DNA from: Cephalopachus bancanus
Taxonomy: Eukaryota; Chordata; Mammalia; Primates; Tarsiidae
DNA length: 64,000 nt
Direction of reading: 5' to 3'
Assembly: GCA_027257055.1 (NCBI GenBank)
Contig: JAPVLO010000097.1
Location: 3,782,001-3,846,000, forward strand
In this document: in pieces, positions 11,845 to 23,134 of the stretch
Layout: every line of letters begins with the position of its first letter
Numbering within the stretch: position 1 is the stretch's first letter
The notes under the pieces: model-generated
Seen by the model: the letters and a program-made list of their open reading frames with translations, nothing else
Databases searched by the model: none
Told to the model about the DNA's origin: nothing
Made by a program: the position numbers and the translations under genes

Positions 11845-12015
11845 TACTAATATGTTTTTTATTTTTTCCTAATTCTTTATGAAATCTTATTTAAAATTCC
11901 CAGTTTTTCTTAAACTTTTCAAACTTTTTAATCGTGGTTATTATTTTTGATTGTTTCTTCTTTTTAATATATTCTGACTACCCAGCCCATATTTGGAAGT
12001 ACTATGACACATTGA
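11845..12015. repeat. unidentified repeat, copy 1
   Basis: Shares the ordered blocks GAAATCTTA, ATTCCCAGTTTTTCTT, AAACTTTT, GGTTAT and CATATTTGGAA with 13325-13495 in the same orientation. I do not recognise the family. Confidence 0.6.
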
Positions 12016-12960
12016 AAATGTATATTTATTTAAATTTCTGTAATAACTTAATTGACTAGTCATGGTCTTAAGACACTACAAATATCAAAATGGCTCAAAT
12101 CAAAGGCATCCCACCACTAATAAAACTGATGACACTAAACTGACAACTATTTAATTGAGCATATAATTCTGTTCATAAAATTTAAACTTCTGTGCAATGA
12201 CTGATGGCATTATAAGAGGTGTACTTTCAAAAGTCTCTAGTTTGAGTAAAAAACAATATTTAGATCTCTCAAACTCTCTTGAGTGTACTTCTATTCAGGG
12301 TCATCTCTTTGATTTGATTCAAGATAGAAAGAGTAAAAACCACTTAGATTGAATCCTAGATAGAAAGTTACCAGCATAAGACTCTTCAATGTGCCCTCAA
12401 GTAATCTTTAAAGCAGATATTATGTTCAGGTGCCAGCAGGAAATCAATTCATTCGTTACTGTGGTAGTGGATTTACACTGCCTGCTATTGCCTCCTTCTT
12501 CTCTTCTTCCCCCCTAAAGACTCCAGGTCTCAAATGTATACATAATTTATGTTTCCTTGTACTCTGTTCTTGCAGAATTCTGCTTGCACAATTCTGTGTA
12601 TTTGAAGTGAGGCTTTTAATCAACTGGCTTTCACCCTGTTTCTCCATCCAGCCAACAACACAGGAGTGGACACTTGGAACAAGATGGAACAATCTAGTCT
12701 ACTTTGCAGACTTAGTGAGTGAAGACTCATGGGGCAAAAGCCAGAGACATCCAAAATCTTTCTCTAGGGAATCAGGTTTGTTCCACATCTCCTGCCTAAT
12801 GCCAGCTCCTGTCTCTCTTCTTGGCCCCCAATCTCATGATTAATATCATTTTCTCAATGAAACCTAATTTATGTATGCAAATAAGAATTCTTGTGGATTT
12901 TAACCTTGTTTTTTAGGAGAGAAAATAATGTTTATGTACCGTGTATGTGGTGCTTACCAG
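12016..12960. other. unassigned; contains a 137-codon open frame
   Basis: The plus-strand frame at 12430-12843 is one of the longest in the window outside L1 and simple repeats. It has no domain, signal peptide or repeat pattern that I recognise and no visible splice or promoter context, and it overlaps a minus-strand frame. I treat it as probably non-coding, possibly part of an unidentified LTR. Confidence 0.3.
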
Positions 12961-12961
12961 C

Positions 12962-13115
12962 ACTGTAAACTTGGACAGGTTACTTATTTCCTCTATGCCT
13001 CTACTGTAAAGTGAGAATAACAATAATAACTACCTCATAATGCTGTTGTAAGATAATCTATGAAAAGCAAATCACAAAATACTGGAACACAGTAAGAGGT
13101 AAATAAATCTTGTTA
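12962..13115 (-). repeat. MIR SINE fragment, antisense
   Basis: Antisense MIR core: 'cttggacaggttacttatttcc', 'tgtaaagtgagaataa', 'actacctcataatgctgtt', then 'gaacacagtaagaggtaaat'. The spacing and order match the MIR family. Confidence 0.75.
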
Positions 13116-13324
13116 TTGTTATATTATTATATGAATGACATTTAATCTTATAAATATCTTGAAACAAGACATTTAACTGAATTATTTTAATTATTTTTGG
13201 AGTTTTCTTGGCATTCTTAAGTAAAAAACATTGTCTATAATTAATAGTGATTTAATTCAACCATTTTAAACTTTCATATCTCACTTTTTTAAGTCAACAT
13301 GTTCTTTTAAAATTTCAAAATTCA

Positions 13325-13495
13325 GAGATTTTGCTAATATATATTTTTTATTTTTTTATTAGCTCTTTGTGAAATCTTAAGGCAAAAATTCCCAGTTTTT
13401 CTTCAATTGTTTAAACTTTTGAATGCGGTTATCATTATTGGTTGGGTGTTGCATCTTCTTCATACTAACCCCACATTTGGAAATGATATTAATGC
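13325..13495. repeat. unidentified repeat, copy 2
   Basis: Second, diverged copy of the block at 11845-12015, same orientation, about 1.5 kb away. See copy 1 for the shared blocks. Confidence 0.6.
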
Positions 13496-13530
13496 ATAAC
13501 AGTCTCTCAATGTGCCTCTCAGGACTGTTT

Positions 13531-13560
13531 TCTCCTCCTCCTCCTCTTCCTCCTTCTTCC
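13531..13560. repeat. (TCC)n-like simple repeat
   Basis: Pyrimidine-only CTC/TCC repeats. Confidence 0.85.
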
Positions 13561-13564
13561 TAGT

Positions 13565-13976
13565 ATTATTATCATGACTATTAATTTTTATTTTCATCGT
13601 AGTAAGAACACTTATCATGAGATCTACACTTTGAAAATGTACAATGTAACATTATTAACTATAGGCATAATCTAATTCAGCATTATTAACTATATAAAGT
13701 AAATCACTAGAACTTACTTATCTTGTATATCTGAAACTTTATACCCACTGTTTAGCAACTCCTATTTTCCTCTTGCTGTATCCCATGGAAATCACCATTC
13801 CACTCTCTACTTCTATAATTTGAATATTTAAGATACCTCCTATAAGTGTAATTATGCAGTATTTGTTCTTTTATGACTGTATTATTTCATTTAGTATAAT
13901 GTCCTCAAGGTTCATCCATCTTATCACATATTAAAGAATTTCCTTCTTTTCTAAGGCTGAATAATATTCTATTATA
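13565..13976 (-). mobile_element. old L1M, 3' segment (left of L1 insertion)
   Basis: Antisense L1M 3'UTR and ORF2 end: 'gtaagaacacttatcatgag', 'ctagaacttacttatcttg', then 'ggctgaataatattctatt'. Interrupted at 13976 by a full-length L1; the same old element resumes at 21183. Confidence 0.8.
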
Positions 13977-14204
13977 GAGTTGCTGGAAGATGGCAGCCAA
14001 GCCAGTCGGACTATGTGAGTTCCGGTGTGAGTGAGTAAGCGTATGGAAAATTTTGTGTACGTGCTGATGAGCAAGTGGGCGTGTGAGTGACTGACTGAGT
14101 GAGTGCTAGGGAAGTAGCAGCCAGGGCTCTCCTGGTGCAGTGGCTCGTGCCACAGCTGCTGGGCTTGGACCCTAGTGATTCCCAGGACGCAGAAGTCGAG
14201 TGCC

Positions 14205-14255
<51 letters not shown>

Positions 14256-14265
14256 CTCTTTCTCT

Positions 14266-14315
<50 letters not shown>

Positions 14316-16150
14316 CTCTCTCTCTCTCTCTTTCTCTCTCTCTCTTTCTCTCTCTCTCTTTCTTTTTAAATCAACAAAACCCTCCCTGGGAAGAAAATGC
14401 TAGGAGATATCTAAGTGGGGGGTCGAGAGCAAGTGGCCAGGCCCTTGGTGCGATAGCTGGTGCTGCAGCTTCTCTGCTTGGTCCCTGGCTCTTCAAAGTT
14501 CACAGAAGCCAAGTGCCACTTACTTTTTAAATGGACAGTTTTCCTGTGAAAAGCAATGGGGAGAAACTGTCACCCCAGGCTCTCTCTCACCATTGGCAGG
14601 AGAGACTGCCGGCTCCAGACTATGCCTCACCACTTCAGTGTCTGGCAGGGCACTGGTAGCAGGGGCTGGCTGCCGAGGGAGTCTAGAGGCAAAGTCCCAC
14701 AGAAGAGGACAAGAGAGACATCCCAACACCATCTTGAAGGCGGGGCAAGAAAGTGCTCCAACTTGCCCACTATGGAGCACTAGATCCGATCTCTATGACT
14801 GGTGGATCAACTACTCAGGGATTGATCTTGACCCAAAAGGAATATCCTGAAAGCACAAACTTCAGAGGGACCTGATGAGTGCTGAGTTCTAGGCAGCCTA
14901 CCCCCTACACTGATCCAACCGCAACACAAAGTGTGTGGCCAGAAAAGGATGAAGAAGGACTCCAAAGAGATCAGTGGTGAGTTCAGGGCTGACCCAAACC
15001 CCTTCCTCCTCAGCAATCCTCTGAATGTCAGACCCATATATCTGGGCCACAACTGAGAGAGACAAACCCAGGCGGAGCCTGGACATCAGTCACAATAGGA
15101 AAACTCCATTTCAAGATAGGCCTGGCTGGGGCACTTCCTGCGAGTACATACCTGGGGAACAGACAACCCTGCATCTCCCCATGGAAGGAGCTCTCCCAGA
15201 CCATATGAGTGTGGGAGGGGAAGACTGCAGCCCTACTCACTTCTACTGCCCCTCCTCCTTCCCTGCTCCGGACACTGAGGAGAGAGTAAAAAAGGTGGCT
15301 CTGCAGGAGAGACTTGATTAGAGGAATAATACAGGGCCTGCCACAAGAGGGCAGGATTTTTTTTTAACTTTTTATTTTATTTTTTAATTTTTAAAAAATT
15401 CTTTGTTTGTTAGTTCAATTATTTTTAAAATATTTTTCCTGTGTGTATGAATGCATTAATGTGTATGTGAGGGTTTGAGCTGCAGCCCCCCAATTTTTTG
15501 TCTGTTTCTTTCTTCTTTTATTTGTTGTTTTCTGTTTATGTGCATATATGAATGATTGAACATTCATCTTTCAATTTTGCTGTTATTAGTTTGTTTTTTG
15601 CCCTTTTTTCTTCTTTTTTTATAATTTTCATTTTGTATAATTTAAGGTGTGTGTTAATATATGTGTGAGGGTTTGATCTTAATTCCTTTTTTATTATCCC
15701 CTCTCTATTTACTTTGTGCTAGGCATGTGTGTATGTGTTTAGTTTTCTTGGGGATTTTTCTTTGTTGCTGTTGTTGTTTGTTTTGTCACACTTTGTTGAT
15801 ATTCCAGTTTGTTTGGGGGGGATGTATGTCTGTGTCTGTGTATGTTCAATTGTTTTTTCCATTGGTTTCTGCTTTGCATCATCATATAGAGTGGTGGTGG
15901 GGAGTGAGTCTCAGGGAATAGGTACCACAATAAGTGACAATTGTAATTTGCAAGTAGTTTCTGATCCTAGTGCCCCATCCCCTACTTTAGTTGAATTTCA
16001 AAAACTACAAGAGAAAACAAAGCTTCTCATCCACCATAGAACAATTCCAGAGCCCGAATCAGGGGAAGACTGAGCAAACATCAGAAGGGAAAGCCTCTTC
16101 CACTGACACTGAATAACAGAAATAAAGAGAAAAACAAGAGATATGTCACA
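13977..16150 (+). promoter_or_regulatory. L1 copy 1 5'UTR / internal promoter region
   Basis: About 2.17 kb between the L1 5' end and ORF1. Near the start, AAGATGGC (13987-13994) matches a YY1-type site, which in human L1 positions transcription initiation; function here is inferred. The region carries a large CT-rich microsatellite and a GC-rich middle (14400-15350), followed by a TG/T-rich 3' part. Confidence 0.75.
14203..14366. repeat. (CTTT)n/(CT)n microsatellite inside L1 5'UTR
   Basis: About 160 bases of CTTT then CT repeats. The related L1 at 60205 has only a short CTTT-rich stretch at the same place (about 60434-60464), so this is a local expansion. It creates artificial Ser/Leu/Phe-rich open frames. 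Confidence 0.95.
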
Positions 16151-17146
16151 ATGAGGAAAAACCAAAGGAAGATCTTTGAAAACTTCAAGTGTACCAAAGA
16201 CAAAACTTCTGAAAAATCAGACCATGTGCTTAAACAATGGAAGTCACCAATGAGTGGCCTCAGTATATGATAGGGATTAGGGAATGGATGGAAAGAGTAA
16301 ATAAGACTCAAGAAAGACAAGATGCAATGCTGAGAGAATTTGTTACAGAAGATTTTGGCAATAAAAATTTCATCCAGGAAATAAATAACAAGATGACAAC
16401 CATGGAAAGCAGAATTAATCTAGCTGAAGAAAGAATCTCAGAACTTGAAGACCAGAACACAAAATTAACCTGATCTGTAAAAAAAAAAAAAAAGAAAGAA
16501 GACTCAGAAAAAAGAACAAAGCCTACAAGAGATATGCGATATCAAGAGGCAGTACCTATGCCTGATTGGTATCCCAGAAGAAGAAAGAGAAATGGAGAAC
16601 AAGTTGGAGCAAGTATTCCAGGAAGTAATTGAAGAAAACTTTCCCCATCTTGCCAGAGATGTGACCAGCCAAGCAAATGAGAATCAGAGAACCCCCACAA
16701 GACATCAAATGAGAAAACCAACCCCTAGATACATAGTAATTCACTTACAAAAAGTAGGCACAAAAGAAAAAATCCTAAAGATAGCAAGAGAGAAAGGTCA
16801 GACTACCTACTGGGGAAAACAAATCAGAATAGCAGCAGACCTATCAGCAGAAACACTACAAGCAAAAAGGGACTAGAGCCCTATATTCAAAGTCCTCAAA
16901 GATAGACAATTTCAACCAAGAATTTCCTATCCAGTCATTTGGGGGTGTGTATGTATGTCTGTGTCTGTGTATGTTCTCAGCTTCATCAGTGATGGAGAAT
17001 TAAAATCCTTCCCAGACATCCAATCCCTAAGAGATTATGCAGCAGCTTCCAGACCAGCTCTACAGAAGACACTTAAAAAGGTATTAAGCACAGAAAAAAG
17101 AGAAAAAAGAATGACTACATACTTCCCAAGAGAACACCAGAGCTAG
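16151..17146 (+). pseudogene. L1 copy 1 ORF1 (ORF1p RNA-binding protein), broken
   Basis: ORF1p trimerises through a coiled coil and coats L1 RNA. The chosen ATG begins MRKNQRK, as in the other copies. The frame shifts near 16225-16240; a coiled-coil-like stretch rich in M/E/R/L heptads follows (16237-16470) and stops at 16471-16473. After an A tract the RNA-binding part continues (16592-16876), with RDVTSQA, ENQRTPTRHQMRKPTPR and ADLSAET (16835-16855), and ends in a TGG-to-TAG stop at 16874. The C-terminal part (to TAG at 17144) contains a foreign TG-rich insertion at about 16937-16977. Confidence 0.93.
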
Positions 17147-17222
17147 AATCAATAGAGAACACACATACGACAGCCCCAAAGCCAAAAGAAAACAAGCAAA
17201 GAGAAAACGTTATAAGAACTTC

Positions 17223-20200
17223 ATGACAGCAATAAATAATCACAATTCAATAACCAGCCTGAATGTGAATGGACTAAATACACCACTGAGAAGACACAGA
17301 ATGGCAAACTAGATAAGAAACCATGACCCAATTATTTGCTGCATCCAAGAGACTCATATCAATACAAGGGACGCACACAGACTCAAAGTTAAAGGATGGA
17401 AAATGAGTTTCCAGGCAAATGGATCACAAAAGAAGGCAGGAGTTACAATGTTTATATCAGACAAAACAACCTCAAGCTATCAACAATTTAAAAAGATGCA
17501 AAAGGACACTACATAATGCTAAAAAGTTCAATCCATCAACAAAAAATATCCATTCTAAACATATATGCACCCAACACAAGAGCAACAGAATTTATAAAAC
17601 AACTACTAAGTAAGCTAAGAAAAGATATTGACTCTAACACTGTTATAGCAGGGGATTTGAATACCTCACTAACAGCCCTAGTTAGATCAACAAGGCAAAA
17701 AATCAACAAGGAGATCCAGAACCTAAACTTGAGACTCAACCAAATGGACTTAATAGATACCTACAGATTATTCCACCCAAAAACCACTGAATATACATTC
17801 TACTCATCACCACATGGAATGTACTCCAAGATCAATCACATCCTTGGCCATAAATCAAGCATAAACAAATTCTATATGATTGAAATCATGCCATGAACAT
17901 TCTCAGAGTACAGTGGAATAAAAATAAACATCAACACCAAAAAAATTTCCCCAAAGCCCACAAAGACATGGACACTAAACAGCATGATGTGGAACAACTA
18001 TTGGGTCAACAATGAATTCAAAGCAGAAATTAAAAGATTCCTGGAAACAAATGAAAATGAAGAAACATCTTACCAAAACCTCTGGATGCCATGAAAACAG
18101 TTCTAAGAGGGAAATTTACCACCTCTGTGAGTGCACTTCAAGAAAACAGAAAGATCTGAAGTTGAGAGCCTAACAAATCAACTAAGGGAGCTGGAAAAAG
18201 AATACCAAAAAGTCCCCCAACTTTAGCAGAAGTATCCAAATCACCAAAATATGAGCCCAAATAAGGAACACAGAAGACAAAAATATTGTAGAAAGCATCA
18301 ACAAAACAAAAAGCTGGTTCTTTGAAACAATTTACAAGATTGATGGACCCCTAGCCAGAATGACCAAAAAAAAGAGAGGAAAAGCCCTAATAAAACAATC
18401 AGAAATACAAAAGTTCAAGTCACAACTGACCTCAAAGAAACATAAAAGATTATCAGAAATTACTATGTACAACTATATGAAAACAAACTTGATAGCCTAA
18501 ATGAAATGGAGGACTTTCTGACATCACACAACCTTCTCAGGTTGAAACAAGAAGACATTGAGACACTAAATAGACAAATAACAACCCAAGAAATTGATTC
18601 TGCCATAAGAAAACTACCTACAAAAAGAGCCCTGGGCCGGATGGCTTTCCAGCAGAATTCTACAAAACATACAAGGAGCTGGTACCCATCCTATTGTAAG
18701 TATTCCAGGCGATTGAGAAGGATGGAATTCTCCCCAAATCATTTTATGAAGCTAACATCACACTGATACCCAAACTGAGTAAAGATCCAACAAAAAAAGA
18801 GAACTACAAGCCAATATCCCTTATGAACATAGATGCAAAAATCCTCAACAAGATTCTAGCAAATCAGATCCAAAAACACATCTAACAAGTCACCCACCAT
18901 GACTAAGTAGGTTTCATCCCAGGATGCATTCGCAAGGCCATAAATGTAATTAAATACATCAACACATGTAAAAACAAAAACCACATGATTATATCACTAG
19001 ATACAGAAAAAAACTTTTGATAAAATTCAGGATCCCTTCTTGATAAAACACCTCGGTATAGAAGGAACATATCTCAAAATCTAGTAAGTGCCTTTTGCGA
19101 TAAACCCACAACTAACACATTGCTAAATGGACAGAAACTGGAAACATTTCCCCTGAAAACTGGAACAAGACAAGATTGCCCACTGTCACCCCTCTTGTTC
19201 AACATTGTGTTGGAAGTCCTAGCTCAGGCAATTCGACAGAGAAGGAAATCAGGGTTATCTAAATAGGAAAAGAGGAAGTCAAGTTATCCCTCTTTGCTGA
19301 TGACATGATCCTATACCTTAAAAATCCAAGAGAATCTGTCAAAAACCTGCTTGCACTGATGAAGGACTTTGGCAAAGTCTCAGCATACAAAATAAATGTG
19401 CAAAAGACATTTGCATTCCTATACACCAACAAGCAGGCAGAGACCCAAATTAAAAGACAATCTCATTCACAATAGTCACACACACAAAAAAGAAATACCT
19501 TGGCATCTTCCTAACCAGAGAAATGAAAGACCTCCACAATGAGAACTACAAAACACTGCACAAAGAAATCCAAGAAGATACAAACAAATGGAAAAATATT
19601 TCATGCTCATGTATAGGAAGAATCAACATTGTCAAGATGTCCATCCTACCACAGGCATTCTACCGATTCAATGCAATATTCATTAAATTACCAACATCAT
19701 TCTTCTCAGACCTAGAAATAACAATGCAGAAATTCATATGGAAACACAAACGACCATGAATAGCCAAAACAGTCCTTAGCAAAAGAAACAAAGCAGGAGG
19801 TATTATATTTCCAGACTCCAAACTTTACTGCAAGGCTAGCGTAATCGAAGCAGCCTGGCATTGGTACAAAAACAGGCACATAGACCAATGGAACAGGATA
19901 GGAGATTCTGGAAACAAAGTCTCAATTTCTCAACCAACTCATCTTTGACAAAGCCTCCAACAACAACCACTGGGAGAGGAGAACCTATTCAGTAAATGAT
20001 GCAGGGAAAACTGGCTGATCACCTGCAGAAGATTGAAACAGTACCCCTACCTATCACCATACACAAAAATTAACTCTAAAGTGATCAAAGACCTAAACGT
20101 AAAGCCTCGAACTATAAGAATCTTAGAAAACACAGGAGACATCTTTATGGAAATTGGAACTGGCAACCAATTCCTATTCAGAACCCTAAATGCCCATATG

Positions 20201-20978
20201 TTAAGAAATAAGATAGACAGGTGGGACGTTATCAAACTTCAAACTTCTGCAAAGCAACGGAAACCATCAAGAGAACAGGGAGACAGCCCACAGAATGAGA
20301 AAAAAACATTTGCCAACTGTATATCTGACAAAGTCCTAACATCGAGGATCTACAAGGAACCCAAACACGCCAAAAGGAAAAAAACCAAACAGCCCTTTAA
20401 AAAGTGGGCAAAAGACATGAATCGACACTTCTCAAAAGAAGATATGGGCAGCCAACAGACACATGAAAAAGTGCTCAGCCTCACTCATCATCAGAGAAAT
20501 GCAAATCAAAACCACATTGAGATATCGCATAAACCCAGTAATAATGGCCATCATTAATAAAACAAACAACAACAGATACTGGCGATTATGCAGAGAGAAA
20601 GGAACATTTCTACACTGCTGGTGGGAATGCAAACTAGTATAACCCCTTTGGAAGACAGTGTGGCAATTTCTGAAAGAACTAGAAATTGACCTTCCATATG
20701 ACGTAGCAATTCCCTACTAGAGGAACTCAAATCATTCTACAAACCAGATACCTGCACATGTATGTTTGTTGCAGCTCTATTCACAATAGCAAAAACATGA
20801 AACTTGCCTATCGAATCTGGACTGGATTAAAAAATGTGGTACATAAACATAATAGAATATTATACAGTCATAAGAAGGACAAACAACTTGGATGGATTTA
20901 GAGTCAATCATACTCAGTGATCTAGCACAGAAACAAAGAACAGAGTACCATATGTTCTCACACAAAAGCGGAACTTGA
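17223..20978 (+). pseudogene. L1 copy 1 ORF2 (endonuclease-reverse transcriptase), broken
   Basis: ORF2p nicks target DNA with an APE-like endonuclease and primes reverse transcription there. It starts with MTAINN...SLNVNGLN, 77 bases after ORF1. The endonuclease frame (17516-17896) has AGDLNTS, but the IDH motif is INH (17835 region) and the SDH motif reads SEYSG after a stop, so the active site is lost. The reverse transcriptase keeps LFADDM, with FADD at 19293-19304, but is cut by many stops and frameshifts. A late open stretch (20033-20557) covers the post-RT region, and the frame ends KSGT-stop at 20978. Confidence 0.93.
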
Positions 20979-21182
20979 ACAATTATAATACTATAAGAAA
21001 GGGATTGGCAGTAGTGGGAAACTGCCAGGGGAGAAGGGGTGGGATTGGCATTTGAGGGAAACGCTAGGGGAGGGAGGGCCATACCTCATCAACAAGGGTA
21101 CCTGCATAATCAACGTTTGTATATCTAACCCTAAATTGTATCCCACATCTTTATAAATAAAAATATGCAAAAAATAAAAAAT
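20979..21182 (+). other. L1 copy 1 3'UTR and A-rich tail
   Basis: G-rich tract (21000-21075), CCATACCTCATCAACAAGGG, then TTTATAAATAAA and a short imperfect A tail ending at the target duplication. Confidence 0.9.
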
Positions 21183-22110
21183 ATATTCTATTATAATATT
21201 TGTGTAGCATATGTTCTTTATTCATTCATCTATCAATGGGCATTTATTTCCACATCTTGGCTATTGTGAATAGCGCTTCAATGAACATAAGAGTGCTAGC
21301 ATCTCTTTGAGAACCTGATATACATTTTTTTGGACAGATATGCACCAGTGGAATTGTTGGTTTATATGGTAGTGCTACTTTTAATTTGGTAAGAAAGCTA
21401 CATACTGTTTTCAATGGCGACTGTACCATTTTTCATTTCCATTCCAACAATGTACAAAAAAATCAGTTTTCTACAAATCCATACCAACACTTGCTGTCTT
21501 TTTAAAAACTACATAATCACCAACTTAGTAGATGTGAGGTGCTATTTCATTGTGCTTTTAATATGCAGTTTTCTGATGATTAGCAATGTGGAGAATCTTT
21601 TCATACACTCGTTGGCCATTTGTATATTTTTGGAGCAATGTCTGTCTAACTCTTTAGAAAAGTTTTAATTGACTTTTTGCTATTAACTTGTAGAATTTAC
21701 TTATATACTTTGAATATTAGTCCCCCATCAGCTATATGGTTTACAATTGTTTTTCCATTCCTAGGTTCCCCCCATGTTCATTTTTTCCTTTGTGATGTTG
21801 TAAGTACGTTTTTAGTTTCACATAGTCATACGTCTATTTTAATTTTGTGGCTGATGCCTTTGGTATCATATCTAAAAATTATTGCAATGAGCCATGTCAT
21901 AAAAATTTTTTCCCTATGTTTTCTTCCAGGATTTTTACACTTTTAAGTATTATACAGTTTTCTTTTTACACTTCTAGTCAATTTTTGTGTACAGTATAAG
22001 AATTCACTCTGTTATTTATTAATATATGGGAATATCCACTATTTTTTATACCACCTCCTATAGGTGTGGGTTTATTTCTACTTTCTATTCTTCAGATATA
22101 TATAGTAATG

Positions 22111-22144
<34 letters not shown>

Positions 22145-22320
22145 CTTTATGCTAGTACCACACTGTTTTGTTTACTGTAGCTTTACAATATCGTTTGAAA
22201 TTAGGAAGTGTGATGTTTCCTACTTTGTCCTTCTTTTTCAAGATTGTTTTGTTTAATTAAATTTCTTTTGGATTCATTTCTTCCTCTGCATTTTATTTTT
22301 TGTCTAAGGAAGTCTTTATC
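21183..22320 (-). mobile_element. old L1M, ORF2 segment (right of L1 insertion)
   Basis: Resumes the antisense L1M at the duplicated target: 'ttattcattcatctatcaat', 'cttggctattgtgaatagc', later 'tatgctagtaccacactgtt'. Most of the 5' half of ORF2 is missing before the ORF1-side part continues at 22640. Confidence 0.8.
22119..22144. repeat. (TA)n microsatellite
   Basis: Pure TA repeats inside the old L1M. Confidence 0.9.
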
Positions 22321-22365
22321 AGTTCATTTTTTTTTTTATTTTTTTTTATTTTTTATTTTTTTTTT

Positions 22366-22639
22366 GAGTTGGAGTCTCACTCTGTAGCCCAGACTGGAGT
22401 GCAGTGGCCGTTTCTGGCCACCGCAGCCTCGACCTGCCGGGCTCCGGCGATCCTTCCGCCTCAGCCTTCCGAGTAGCCGTAATTACAGGCGCACGCTACC
22501 ACGCCTGGCAGATTTTTTGATTTATTATAGAGATGAGGTCTCGCTGCCCAGGCGGGTCTCGAACCCGCGGGCTCAGGCAATCCACTCACCTCAGCCTCCC
22601 AAAGGCGCGGGATTACAGGCTGAGCCATGGAGCCCGGCT
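22366..22639 (-). mobile_element. Alu SINE, antisense, young-looking
   Basis: Full dimer with a long T-rich interrupted tail (22329-22365) and high CpG retention. It shares the lineage A-box deletion (GGCTGAGCCA at the 3' side) and the GTGGCCG hairpin with one mismatch. Target duplication is not clear. Confidence 0.95.
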
Positions 22640-22831
22640 CCAGCTCTTTATTTTTGATGGAATATTTTGCTAGGTATATTATTCTTGGTTAACAGGATTT
22701 CATTTTTTTCCCAGCATTTTGAATATATCATTCTACTCCCTTCTGCCTTGCCAATAGTTTTATGGCAGTTCTTTGTACATGAGGAGTTTATTTTTTCTCA
22801 CTGCTTTAAGAGTTATTTCATTGTTTTGATT
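22640..22831 (-). mobile_element. old L1M, ORF1-side segment
   Basis: Antisense L1M ORF1-region sequence ('attttgaatatatcattctactccc'-type block), between two Alus. It belongs with 23135-24475. Confidence 0.65.
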
Positions 22832-22845
22832 CTTTTTTTTTTTTT

Positions 22846-23121
22846 GAGTTGGAGTCTCACTCTGTCACCCAGATTGAAGTGCAGTGGCCCCTCCTGGACA
22901 CTGCAGCCTCGACCTTCTGGGCTTCGGCGATCCTTCCACCTCAGTCTTCCAAGTAGCTGGAGCTACAGGTGTGCGCTACCACACCCGGCTAATTTTTGAT
23001 TTACTGTAGAAATGAGGTCTCACCAAGTGCCCAGGTGGGTCTTGAACCTGTGGGTTCAGGCAATCCACTCACCTCGGCCTCCCAAAGTAAAGGAACTACA
23101 GGCTGAGCCACCGAGCCCAGC
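22846..23121 (-). mobile_element. Alu SINE, antisense
   Basis: Full dimer with T tail 22832-22845. It is flanked by TTGTTTTGATTCTTT (about 22820-22834) and TGTTTCGACTTTT (about 23122-23134), a diverged target duplication. Confidence 0.94.
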
Positions 23122-23134
23122 CTGTTTCGACTTT

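Larger units (their letters stand above)
13977..21182 (+). mobile_element. full-length L1 retrotransposon (copy 1)
   Basis: A complete 7.2 kb LINE-1: 5'UTR with GGAAGATGGC at its start, ORF1, ORF2, 3'UTR and A-rich tail. It is bounded by an exact 13-bp target duplication, ATATTCTATTATA at 13964-13976 and 21183-21195, and sits antisense inside an older L1M. All frames are broken (see components), so it is a dead copy. Its 3'UTR motif CCATACCTCATCAACAAGGG is shared with the other lineage L1s in the window. Confidence 0.97.

Noticed and set aside
14099..14530. 143-codon plus-strand open frame, Ser/Leu/Phe-rich
   Set aside because: Produced by the CTTT/CT microsatellite in the L1 5'UTR; all three frames are open through it.
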